From Symsagittifera roscoffensis (Eukaryota; Xenacoelomorpha; Acoela; Convolutidae), in the NCBI RefSeq assembly GCF_963678635.1, contig NC_087062.1:74704349-74768348 (forward strand): a stretch of 64,000 bases of DNA. Reading direction: 5' to 3'. The position numbers were made by a program, and so were the translations under genes. The notes beneath the pieces are model-generated. The model made no database searches, was not told the DNA's origin, and was given only the letters and a program-made list of their open reading frames with translations. This document shows, one piece after another, positions 53,105 through 62,954 of the stretch (its first letter is position 1; the number at the start of each line of letters is the position of its first letter).

Positions 53105-54721
53105 GTGGGAACTAATGAAACCATCATGGTGTCCGAGTCTAACGCCGATTCGATATTGCGTACGACACAAGATGTGCAGAGGGAATTGAACTCAGACTGT
53201 AACTTGCGTGACCTGAACATCATCTATAATTTGATGACGACAGCCTCTAAAAGCAACGGAGAAGGCAAAGTAGAGTTGCCTGGCTGGGGACCAGCGGACT
53301 GGGTCAAACCTGATAGCTGTCTGGCAGAATTCTTTGGACTGGAAGGTGACATCTGTGGAGGTCTGGATTGCGTACAGACCCTGGAGAAACAACACAAGCA
53401 ATTGACGATATTGTTTGGCAACAATGTGATGAAGGCGAAAACGGAAAAGGAACCCTTTGCAGATTGCCATAGAGGAACCGAGGTGAATCTAGTGACTGCA
53501 CTAGGATTCTACAGCATGTTTGGTTCTTTAGAGTCACTATTGAATCTAGAACAAAAGCATGAGATGATTACAACCATCAGTGAAGAAGTGTTTCCGGGAG
53601 TGTTGCAAACCGAGCAGAAGTATATTGGAAAGTGTAGAGAAGCGATCGAGGTGGAAACGAACATCCGGCATAGTGAAACTTATCGTAGACCGACGGGAGC
53701 GAGATAGTTAGTGGGATCAACTCTAGCTCCAATGTACAAGAGCAGATACACAGTGCATTTGTTAGCGGTGGATCTGAAAAGTACGAGAACGATCGTGGAT
53801 CAAACCTTCTCAGTGCCAAAATGCGTAAGACTAGCGAGAATGTCAGAAAAATCTTACGAGTTACTGTGCAAAATTTTTTCAGCAGTTCCGGGGAGAACCA
53901 AAGAGGAATTGGAATCGATACTGGGAAAGAAGTTCATGGGATAGGCCAGTGGGAACTTCAGTGACTTTGAAAAACAAAAACAGAAAGGATCAACAGTCAC
54001 GGATTACAATGCAGTAAATGAAGTCCACCGAGTGATGATGGAATTGAAACCACTACTGGAAACTTCGGGAAAACGTAATTGGAGGAGCATCATGTCAACA
54101 CATGATGAGTTCCCCTGCCATTGCTTGCTACAAACATGGTGGTACCCCGGGCGTAGTAATCTGGTGTTGATCTGGGACTGTGGAGAGCTGCTCTCCATGG
54201 GTTTACCAGATTCATCACAGCCCATAGCGATAGTGATAGTAGGAGTTATGATGGCGATACGATGGCTGCAAGTTCATGTAAGAGAGAACAATAACAGGAG
54301 CCGCCCCCGAAAGAACAATTACAGGAATTGAATTGTCTAAAAGATTTAGATCTTTTTGAAACAATGTGCAAAATCTTGAACATTCCGATGGAAGTGAAAA
54401 AGATATGGGCCAGAAGACGACTGATGCCATGATTTAGAGCCAACATGACTGCATGGTTGTACGAATATGCCAAGAAACATATGTCGAAGCATAGCAGAGT
54501 GTACAGTACTTGGAGAGAAACGTGACGTTGTGATCCACTACAGCTTCTGCCGAAACAGAAAATCTAACGTTGATCCTCTACCTTGCTGTAAACAAAGAGT
54601 AGAAGAGCAAAAGTGTTGGAGGACTGCTTCAAACAGCGTCAGAATAGCTACCGACGTGCTGCAAGACACAGAGACTGAAAGTGCCGAGTCAATGTCGCAG
54701 GAGGAGGAGATGGAACATTGA
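53105..54721 (+). pseudogene. E3 ORF2-like fragment 3, C-terminus
   Basis: ORFs 53105-53707, 53711-53944, 54032-54331 and 54467-54721. Kept islands: DSCLAEFFGLEGDICGGLDCVQ (weakened Cys cluster), FSVPKCVRLARMSEKSYELL, and PCHCLLQTWWYPG. Ends in an acidic tail (EEEMEH) at 54721. Breaks at 53705 (TAG), 53942 (TAG) and a frameshift near 54330. Confidence 0.7.
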
Positions 54722-55398
54722 CAAATGGCCGAAAAACAAGATGCAAAAAGAAAGAAAATTAGAAGAACTTAGAAGTTTTACAACTTCTTAAAGACGAACA
54801 AAGAAGAAAACACAGAAGCGATGAAAGAAAAGATGTTAAAACTCAGAATTGTTTTGTATGTGACAAAAACTCAAATGAGAAACAAAGCAACTAAATTGCA
54901 ATTGAAACTGAAAAAAAAAAACATTTAGTTGAGTTTTGAAGAATAAAGAATTTGTTGCATCTTTAAACTTGCATTATGATTTTAGTTAGTGGCTTTAGAG
55001 ACACTTACGAATTAATTAGAGAGGCTTGAGTGGAGAGTATACGGCAATGTTCCAGCCTGCCCGATTGTTTTTAATCAAATAGGACGACTGATCACTTTAT
55101 GGTGACATGAGAGGCTTGGTTAATCTCTTGAAGAATGAGATTGTTTCATTGTTCCTTCTAACCACCGAGTTCCTTAATTTTAATATTCAGGGCCAGTAAC
55201 AACTAAATTTCCGAAGGGAAGAAGCATAGTAGGATAATTTTAGTTTGTGGTTTGGCAGGACTGACCTGCGTCACTACACTTTTTTTAAACCTAGGAGATA
55301 AAGATTTAAATCGGGACATAGACATTGGAAGTCTAAAAAAATGTTTTTCATCTTAAGTCATATCCTCGAAAATGCAGATTAGTGAAAATTAGTGAAAT
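54722..55398 (+). other. E3 3' tail, AT-rich
   Basis: No LTR is visible in this 677-bp stretch after the ORF2 stop. One AATAAA near 54943. Nothing else recognised; the true 3' end of E3 is unclear. Confidence 0.4.
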
Positions 55399-55686
55399 TT
55401 GTATTCTGCAGTGAGTCGATATGACGTGGATAAAAGTGACTTTATGCGTTTTGTAAATTCTGTTCGATGGCACTGTACCACTTCGATGAAAACTACGAGA
55501 CTCAATGAGGACATTGACCGGGCCGTCCGGGGAGTATGTGACATTCGATCAGAATTTACGAAAATGCAGTTTCGCAATCGAATTTTTATCGATCAAAAGA
55601 AAAGAACTGTGAAGATTGATGGTTTTAATGGATTAGCGACGTTACTCGAACGATTGGACAAATCGGGAAGGGTTAGTTTTAAATGA
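55399..55686 (+). CDS. Unknown small ORF, possible terminal exon
   Basis: 95 codons, well-balanced composition (many charged residues: RYDVDKSDFMRFVNSVRW, IDGFNGLATLLERLDKSG), ending in TGA. A fair splice acceptor, TTGTATTCTGCAG, ends at 55412 and would put about 91 codons in a last exon. I do not recognise the protein. It could be a host exon, a captured host fragment, or a piece of the 3' part of an element. It lies between the E3 tail and LTR fragments. Confidence 0.35.
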   Translation: MYSAVSRYDVDKSDFMRFVNSVRWHCTTSMKTTRLNEDIDRAVRGVCDIRSEFTKMQFRNRIFIDQKKRTVKIDGFNGLATLLERLDKSGRVSFK

Positions 55687-56029
55687 CATGCTAATTTTAA
55701 AAATTCGATTCGGACGTGAACGACACGTAACCTTTTATTATTTCGCACACACTAAATAGTTGCAGTGGAAACAACTACGAGAAAACGACAACAGGCTGAA
55801 ATTGTAATTGGAGATTGTCAAGAACCATTCCGAGTTGCAACGATTGTGCTGCTACAATCGTTACAACGCAGAACCCGAGAAAAAGGAAGGGTGTTGGGAT
55901 GGCGTGTCCAGCCTTCCGGAAAGAAATAGGAGTGCTATTTCCCCGGATTCCAGAATCCGGAGGGTTCTCGGGCCCGGAACTCAAACTGTTTTATGTAAAC
56001 TTTTAGCTTCCTGGTCATGTCCCGAGTTG

Positions 56030-56432
56030 AATTTAATTAACATCCAGATTCATTTTCAGAGAATGAGAAGCTAGGAGTGAGGGAAAGGGTTGATCCATCT
56101 TCGATGGAGATGATGATTTTTATCTACTGATCAAAAACAATCGTAATATTTTAAATAGTTGTAGCCCTGTTGTAGGAGTCACCTTGTTGTCTGGGGATAC
56201 TGAGACCCAGCCATGAGCTCACTATTTTTGAATATAGTTAAGTTAATTTGAGCGTTCTGGTCGAAGCCGGACAGCAGTAACGTTTTGTCGACCCGATTTA
56301 AGGAAAACCACCAAAAGAACTGGCTTTAGCAGAGACGGTGAAAAGCATGAAGAGCTGTGTTTGGACGCTGGCCAGTCGTTTTAGAACCTAGCTTTATTTT
56401 CCGTCGATTTGTTTTTCCGGGCGAATGTTACA
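56030..56432 (+). repeat. Partial LTR of the E4 type
   Basis: Matches the second half of the E4 LTR (from TTTCAGAGAATGAGAAGCTAG to CGAATGTTACA). Holds the hairpin 56094-56108 (TCCATC-ttc-GATGGA). It may be the 3' LTR remains of E3 or an independent solo LTR. Confidence 0.65.
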
Positions 56433-56747
56433 TTCATTCTATCCTCTTCTTCTACACGTCTTATCGTGTGTGTTCGTCACGATAAGAGAATTCTTATGTT
56501 TCTTGCGTTTTTTCTCGACCGTTCTTTACTTGTCAATTCGGTTGTTCTGTTTTTCTGTCCGTTTTCTGCCAAACATGGCCACTTTCTGAATTTTTCACAA
56601 ATAATCCGCCGCAATTCGAATTTTTGAAAATTTACTTCGAGAAAATTCCGACCCTCCTTTTCGTGATTAGTTCGTGATTAACAACACTGACGTTCTTTCT
56701 TTCGCTCGTCGGAGGGTTCAGCTGTGTCAATCCGGCGGAATGGCACA
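56433..56747 (-). repeat. Inverted U3 fragment of an E4-type LTR
   Basis: On the minus strand it starts TGTGCCATTCCGCCGG and follows the first part of the E4 LTR (57097-57370), including the TTATCGTG segment. It directly abuts the U5 end of 56030-56432 in the opposite orientation. Confidence 0.65.
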
Positions 56748-56799
56748 TATCTTCTTTATTTGTTCCCGTAACTATTTGTTCCTGTCACTCTCGATCCTT

Positions 56800-57045
56800 A
56801 GCCAAGAATAAGACAGCTTCACTCTCGTTCGATTTATATTGCGAAATTGCGAATAGCTATTTCACGCTCCTATTGGACTACTTTCCCGCGATTGTAGTTC
56901 GATTCTTCTGATCTTATTTTCTCGTATTTCAGTTTCCGCGAGAAACTTGAGCATGACAGGCTCAATTCGAAAAATTTCATTTCACCCCAAAATCAAGTAT
57001 AAACGTTGCTCAAGGTCAAACTTCTAAATATGACCGACTGGCACA
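56800..57045 (-). repeat. Inverted U3 fragment of an E1-type LTR
   Basis: On the minus strand it begins TGTGCCAGTCGGTCATA and runs to GACAGC, matching E1 LTR 21240-21496 including a decayed palindrome (GAAATTGC / GCTATTTC). Confidence 0.7.
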
Positions 57046-57096
57046 ATCTCTAAAACTTTCACTCTCCTCACTCACTAATTCTAGCAGAGACACAGT

Positions 57097-57970
57097 TGTG
57101 CCATTCTGCCAGATGACACAGCACAACCTTCCGGCGACATAAAAAAGAGTGACTAAAGGCCTTATGAACAAAAAAGTGTTGCGACGGAGGGTCAGAATGT
57201 TCTAGACTTTTTATTTTTAAAATTTCGATTGGAAGAAGAACATTTCTGAGAAATAGAGAAAAGACGGCCATTTTGAATAAAAAGACGAAAAACAGAACCA
57301 CGATAGAGATTGTGAAGAACAGTCGAGCAAGAAAATTACGAAGCCTCTTATCGTGGCAATAACACACGATAAGAACCTTAGCGACGGATATTTGTGGAGA
57401 AGGAGGCTTCAGTGGGGGAAGAAATATACCACGGGACCCTCCCGGGACACGAATTATAAGAGATAAGAGTGTTATCTCAAGAATATTACGGGAGCGGAGG
57501 CTTGGTCCCCCAGAGACTGTCTATGTGAAGGGACTGTATAGACTGACTGTATAGCTGCTATAATGTCATAGATCTTAATTAACACCGTTATTATTTAATA
57601 TTTCAGAGCATGAGTAGCTAGAAAAAGGAAAGGGTCAATCCATCTCCAATGGATTTAATATAGAACTGTCACACAAAAACATAATAAAATAGGTTGTTCG
57701 AGCCGTGTTTTTAATGACAATCACGTAGTCTGAGGATCCGAGACTCAGCTATGTGGTTGTGTTCGCATGTAAACGAAAGCTGATCAAAAGTCGTTTGACT
57801 GATGGCCTAAAAATGGTAACTTTTTACTTTGCCCTAGACAGACCAGAAAATCAACTGGCAAGGTCGAGACGGTGAAAAACGAGTAGAATTAAGGTAACTG
57901 ACGCCTGCCAGTCGTTAATAGGTACTTTTTCTACGCTCCGTCGCTGTGTGATATTTGGGCGAATGTTACA
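57097..57970 (+). repeat. E4 5' LTR
   Basis: 874 bp, from TGTGCCATTCTGCC to CGAATGTTACA. The 3' partner is outside the window; the boundaries rest on the TG...CA ends, the primer site 12 nt later, and alignment with the fragments at 56030-56747. Hairpin AATCCAT-ctcca-ATGGATT at 57637-57655 and AATAAA at 57683-57688. Confidence 0.82.
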
Positions 57971-57982
57971 TAGACGTTTTTA

Positions 57983-57997
57983 TGGCGCTCCTGGGTG
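57983..57997 (+). promoter_or_regulatory. E4 primer-binding site
   Basis: TGGCGCTCCTGGGTG. After these 15 nt the sequence differs from E1-E3, which limits the primer match to this length. Confidence 0.8.
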
Positions 57998-60344
57998 GGC
58001 CTGTTAAAGGCATGAAACCATCATGATCAGCAAGCGTTTCAGCGACGTACCCTCCGCTCCGAGCGTATGCCCGAGTTAGAGGCCTTAATGACCGTTATTG
58101 TACTAGGGGGAAGGTGCGTACCCTCCGTCTAGTGCAATTTAGCTTTTTAACTTAGTTAACACCGAAAATTCCGGGGGCCGGAGGGTTAGGTGGGAAATCT
58201 AGAGCCCGCTTGTCATGAGGTCCCAGGACCAAAAACAATTAAAGAGAAAGCGTAAACCAAACAAAAATAGTGTATAACCAAGAAAAAGCAAAAAATAAAT
58301 TTATTTGAAAACAAAAAAGTACAAAAAACAGTAAAAAAAAAATCCAAAAAAAGACCAAAAACAGTAAAAAACGTAAAACGACAGTTTATATGTTATTTCC
58401 GGACGAGATGTGATCTGACCTTCCTATTTGTTGTTGTTTCAGATTGATTTATATCGTTTCTGATAGAAAGATTGTGTGTTTTGGTGAAGGGTTGGATACC
58501 CTCCCTCGAGTGTAATTTGAGTGTTTAAGCACGTTAATGGTGATTTTGCCGGTGGCCGGAGGGTAGAGTGGCAAGCTGATCAACGTGTTCCACACTCAAC
58601 AGGGACATCAAGGACAACATCCGCAACGACTGTTGGGTATCGTTGAAGCAATTTTAGTATCGTTCGGGTACTATTTCATTAAAACTTGAGTGGTGGGGGG
58701 CACGATTGGCGCGGTCCGATTGCACCCTCCATCGATTACAAATTTCCGAGTTAAGGGTCTTAATTCGGATATTTTGGTGCAAAGGAGGGTATAGTACTAT
58801 TCATTAACGACTATTAATAGATTATTATCCTTATTATATATTACTTATCTCCTATTTAGACCCAAGAAACACCCATTTTTTGTCGAAAATTACCAATTTT
58901 CGACCAAACCGTAGACCCCCAAATTTTCGGATATCCGAGCTTTTCCGATAGGCAAAAAGCTTTTATATAGAGAGTAGCTACGTAGTTCGATCCCCTTCAC
59001 TAAGGAAACCGCGTGAGCAAAGACTCAGTAGAAGTTAGAAAAACGAAAATTTTTCGACCGAAATTTTGATAATTTTCTGTATTTTGTCAATCTGTTTTGG
59101 GGATCGAGTTTTTGAGTTTTTAGAGTTAGAGCAATAAAATTTTTTGCGTTAGGAGCGTGCTAGCATAACGTGCTCGGTTACTAGAGAAATTTTTGGGTAA
59201 CCCTCCGAGTAGCTCCGTGGATAGAGCTAACGACTTAAGGTTTGGAAAAGGAAGGAATCGGAGGGTCCAAATTTGATAGTTTTTGGCCAAATTTTTGTTT
59301 CTAAACCAATTTTGGTCCGGTTTTTTGCATTATTCCAGTGCCGTACAGGGCTGCTACGCTCATTTCAAGTATTTTTAGGCACTTTCGACCGGAATTGCGG
59401 AAAAAATCTTTCAGAACCTATATAGGTGGTATAAAAAGCCCATTTGGACAAACACGTTTTTGGCAATTTCTCAAAGACTAGCCAACCGATCGGGATAATT
59501 TTGGTACCATAAGTCGACGTTTTACACCATTTTTCCGGACCGCAATCGTTTTTGGGTTGATTATTTCGGAAAAGAAAAATTTTTTAGAATTTGTTGGTTC
59601 GGAGGGTCCAAATCACGGGCAACCCTCCGGGCGGCAGAAAATTTTATCAAAACATCTTTTTATTTAATTGGGAAGGTTGACCGTGTCAGCCAACCTAGTT
59701 TTAAGTCAGTTAGACCGCTTTCAGAGGCTTTACTGCGGTGATATAACCCTTTTTGTTGATTTTGGGGGAACCCTCCGAAGTGACCCTCCGGAGTCAGCTA
59801 AACCCTCTAGCAACCCTCCTTAGTGGAAAATTTCCACGAGATCACCCTAAGAAGTTAAAACAGCTCCCCTTAGAGCTCCTAGCTTGTTTTGACGCTTTTT
59901 GAAGCGAGGGGGAGAACCTTCTAAGCGAGATCGAAAAATTTGAAAATTTTGGAGGTACCCTGCGAAGTAACCCTCCGGAGCATATTAAGCATCTTATTGA
60001 CCCTCCTTAGTAAATTTAGGGGGACCCTCCGAAGTAACTTGGGTGATTAAGGTACCCTCCGAAGTAACTTGGGTGATCAAGGTACCCTCCGAGGTAACCC
60101 TCCGGAGTGTCTTAAACCTTCTAACGATCTTCCTTGTTAGAGACTTGAGTAAACCTTCTGTGGCGATTTCGGAAACGAAAAATATCCATTTAATTAGGAT
60201 CATATTAGGATATTAGGCGTGCTTATCAGGATCATAAGAACCCATTCTGACCCGGAAATTCGTGATCAACTTTGGATTCTACATTGGGTGTATCAGAAGT
60301 ACCCGAACAAAGAAATTTTTTTTTGATTGTGATTTTGGTCGTGT
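57998..60344 (+). repeat. E4 leader with dispersed ACCCTCC / GGAGGGT repeats
   Basis: I count 20 copies of ACCCTCC or its complement between 58030 and 60105, in both orientations, many extended to ACCCTCCGAAGTAAC. At 60023-60085 a 30-bp unit (CCCTCCGAAGTAACTTGGGT plus GATxAAGGTA) is tandem. An A-rich tract lies at 58240-58375, as in the other leaders. Positions 60229-60330 are open on the plus strand (DQLWILHWVYQKYPNKE). No confirmed gene. Confidence 0.75.
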
Positions 60345-60504
60345 GGTTGCCTTGAGCTACCTAATAGAAAAGTTCGGGCAATCCGGGAACAAATAAAGGA
60401 AGACCTCGGTGGGTGTATTAGGCAAATACACACTCACTTGAGAAGAAAAGTTGTTCCCTACTCTCGTGCACTTGGAGCAGTCCGGGTGTGGGAGAGCTTT
60501 TTCA
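60345..60504 (+). repeat. Direct repeat A in E4 leader, coding-like
   Basis: First copy of a roughly 160-bp diverged duplication (partner 60530-60689). In one frame it reads GCLELPNRKVRAIREQIKED then LGGCIRQIHTHLRR. The 17-residue core KEDLGGCIRQIHTHLRR is identical in both copies, and the nucleotide differences inside it are synonymous. Confidence 0.65.
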
Positions 60505-60529
60505 TAGACTTGACGAATTTTCGATCAGA

Positions 60530-60689
60530 GGTTGCCTTGAGCTACTTAGTAGGACAGCTCGAGCAATCGCAGGACACCTAAAAGAAGACCTCGGTGGGTG
60601 TATTAGGCAGATACACACCCACTTGAGAAGACTGTGTCCTGGGCTTCGTTCTTTCGGATCGTTCCGATTGGGGGAAGTCTTTTTCTTTA
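60530..60689 (+). repeat. Direct repeat B in E4 leader, coding-like
   Basis: Second copy; reads GCLELLSRTARAIAGHLKED then LGGCIRQIHTHLRR, inside an 86-codon open frame 60488-60748 (starts MGELFHRLDEFSIRG). It looks like a small helical, basic domain. Family not recognised; could be a captured DNA-binding module or a decayed upstream ORF. Confidence 0.6.
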
Positions 60690-61115
60690 AGACTAAGTTT
60701 TATTTATCTATTTCTGAATCATCACTGCTTTTTATCAAAGATTGCTAAATTTTAACAAAGCAGTGACTTGATAAATTGTGTGGCGATAAATTAATATTGA
60801 CAAAAGGTCGCTGTCACCTGTAGGATATTCTTATCTGATTATCGATTGTGTTTTGTGTGTCGATTATATCTTGTGGAAACTTGGTGATACTGTTATACTA
60901 TACAACCGGGTTGAGTTAGCATTATATCAATACTGGGTAGACCCTGTGTGTAACTTTAGCTGAGTCACTAGTTTAGTCGTGAGAGATCTAAGAGACATTT
61001 TGATACTGACGGAATCGAGTAGGCAGCGTTAAGTGATTTAACTAAATCTTGTTTGTGGTACGTTTGCATTTTGCATTGCCATCAAATTACGAATACTTTC
61101 ATTTTGTTAAAAACT
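60690..61115 (+). other. E4 leader end before gag
   Basis: AT-rich 426-bp stretch leading to the gag ATG at 61116. No repeat or coding segment supported apart from the tail of the 60488-60748 frame. Confidence 0.45.
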
Positions 61116-62954
61116 ATGCAGCGTAGGGACTCGCTAGGATCGACTACTAAAATTCCCAGGCTAAGCAAGGGAAGCACGCGGAAATTTAGAACTAGGCGTA
61201 GCCAAACCTCGTTTAGCAGCGCTTCCGACGCGTTTGCTGAAGACGAATCGACTAAAGGTCAACCTGATCTTTCAGTGAGCGAAATGAAACTATGGAGCGA
61301 GAAAAACCTCGATGGCAATCAAAGGCGGAGCGCCGATGCCGAGCCTGCGAGCGAAACGCTGGTGGATCCCTTTGACGAAGGGGAGCGAACGCTCATTCGA
61401 CCCGACTTTGAGCCAGATGAGGTCCTCGAACGGGAGGGAGTCGAGAGGACAGGGGAGACCTCGGAGCGTCCCGAGGTCGAACCTCGGGAGGAAGTGTTGT
61501 ACAGGGGAATGTCCAAATCAGAGACTAAGAGCTGTAAATGGAGAAAGGAACCTTCACATCCGACAAGTGCACACTCATCTTTGGCCAAACAGAGCAACAA
61601 CGCGATGATGTCGAGTATGAGTCCGGGTGAAGAGCAGACGTTCTCGAAGGCAAAGAAAAATTGGAATTCTTTGTACGATGAGCGCGTGACGTTGCTACAA
61701 GCCGGAGGTCTATCCTCTAGTTACGACCAACCGGAAATAACCCATCCGGATGTGAACTTCACGCCGTGCCCAAGGAACGACATGAGCAGGGAGGCGTCTT
61801 CTGCCTCGCCGACCAGGCCTATGTCAGATGGGATAACGATGGGAGCATCATCAACGTTTGACAGACTGATGACGTCAATGCACAAGCAAAAGGGCGGTGC
61901 GTCATCGAGTACTAGGCTACAGCCACAGTTGACCTCGTCTTCTCTGGGGCTAACCCCGCCATTGGGGGCAGCTGGTGACATAAGTGATATGTTCGCTGGT
62001 GTGATGAATGGCCTGGATGAATTGAGGCGGGACATGACTAAGAGGATAGATCAAGTTGACGAGAGAGCTCACCATGGTCGAGAGAGTTTGAAGGATGAGC
62101 TAACGCACGTGAAGTCGCAGGCGAGGTTTGATCAGGCTCAATTGATTCGTAACACCGATCAATGCCTGGCCGAGAGCCTGGCACAGGCAAACAAAGAGTC
62201 AGAGGAAAGAGAGGCTAGGATGACAAGAGAGATCGAGCGATTGTTGAATGATCATGATAATACCTACGCCCAAACGATGACTGGCCTGGAAAGGAGGTTG
62301 GACGCCAAATCTGACTTGATGATGCGGAAGCTTGACGCGATCCTGAATGGGAGTAGTTGGCAGGAGCGTTCCAACTCAAGGGAACGCTCACGCAATGCGA
62401 ATGTTGGAGATGGTATGGGCAACAGTGCCAGAGCCCAGCAAGGCTCGAGAACGAACTACGAACATAGAAACAAGGAGCGGCCAAGGGCAGCCCCGCAGAG
62501 GCCTGGCTGGACGAATCCAGTCCCACCGGAGGCAGATGCCACCCCGGAGACAAGATTGCCAACCGTGCCACAAGTCAGTTCAGTACCAGATCTGACTACA
62601 GTCTCACAAGACACAACGATGTATGCCTCGATGTTTGAGCCTCTGAACAGATCTCTTGAAACATTCATCACCAAGCTCTCGAAGTCAACCGAGAGAGGAG
62701 AGAGGTCAAGAAGAACACTGAAAAAGCCGAAGTCATATAAAGACGAGTCGGACGGCTGCATTGATACTTGGATAGAGGTGATGAAGTTACACTTTGAGGA
62801 AGAGAATCTCTCCAAGAAACAAGAGTGCAGCGCGCTGACGAGCAACCTGGAGGGTACTGCATTAAATTGTGTAATGGCGAAAAGAGCCAATGAGAGAGAC
62901 AGCGCTCGCAAGATATTCGACATCCTGCTGAATCGTTTTGGCTCTGGAGTATAA
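61116..62954 (+). CDS. gag: E4 gag, up to an in-frame stop
   Basis: Start ATG at 61116 (MQRRDSLGSTTKIPRL), equivalent to MRRSRVP in E1/E2; the longer frame from 61053 is a 5' extension. N-terminal 330 residues are polar and acidic, then a coiled-coil-like part (MTKRIDQVDERAHHGRES...), then the capsid-type domain (GCIDTWIEVMKLHFEEENL, ALNCVMAKRANERDSARKIF). The TAA at 62952-62954 falls within FGSG-V-stop-GHQAM where E1 and E2 have Met-Lys; the frame goes on beyond it. Confidence 0.85.
   Translation: MQRRDSLGSTTKIPRLSKGSTRKFRTRRSQTSFSSASDAFAEDESTKGQPDLSVSEMKLWSEKNLDGNQRRSADAEPASETLVDPFDEGERTLIRPDFEPDEVLEREGVERTGETSERPEVEPREEVLYRGMSKSETKSCKWRKEPSHPTSAHSSLAKQSNNAMMSSMSPGEEQTFSKAKKNWNSLYDERVTLLQAGGLSSSYDQPEITHPDVNFTPCPRNDMSREASSASPTRPMSDGITMGASSTFDRLMTSMHKQKGGASSSTRLQPQLTSSSLGLTPPLGAAGDISDMFAGVMNGLDELRRDMTKRIDQVDERAHHGRESLKDELTHVKSQARFDQAQLIRNTDQCLAESLAQANKESEEREARMTREIERLLNDHDNTYAQTMTGLERRLDAKSDLMMRKLDAILNGSSWQERSNSRERSRNANVGDGMGNSARAQQGSRTNYEHRNKERPRAAPQRPGWTNPVPPEADATPETRLPTVPQVSSVPDLTTVSQDTTMYASMFEPLNRSLETFITKLSKSTERGERSRRTLKKPKSYKDESDGCIDTWIEVMKLHFEEENLSKKQECSALTSNLEGTALNCVMAKRANERDSARKIFDILLNRFGSGV

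Larger units (their letters stand above)
46168..55398 (+). mobile_element. E3: truncated, internally rearranged LTR element
   Basis: Partial 5' LTR, primer site, leader with repeat array, gag, then a direct jump near 49700 into ORF2 and on to the ORF2 end at 54721, followed by an AT-rich tail whose end I cannot place. It lacks protease, RT, integrase, the macrodomain-like module and the SGNH domains. The gag half is close to E2; the ORF2 half is far more diverged. Confidence 0.78.
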
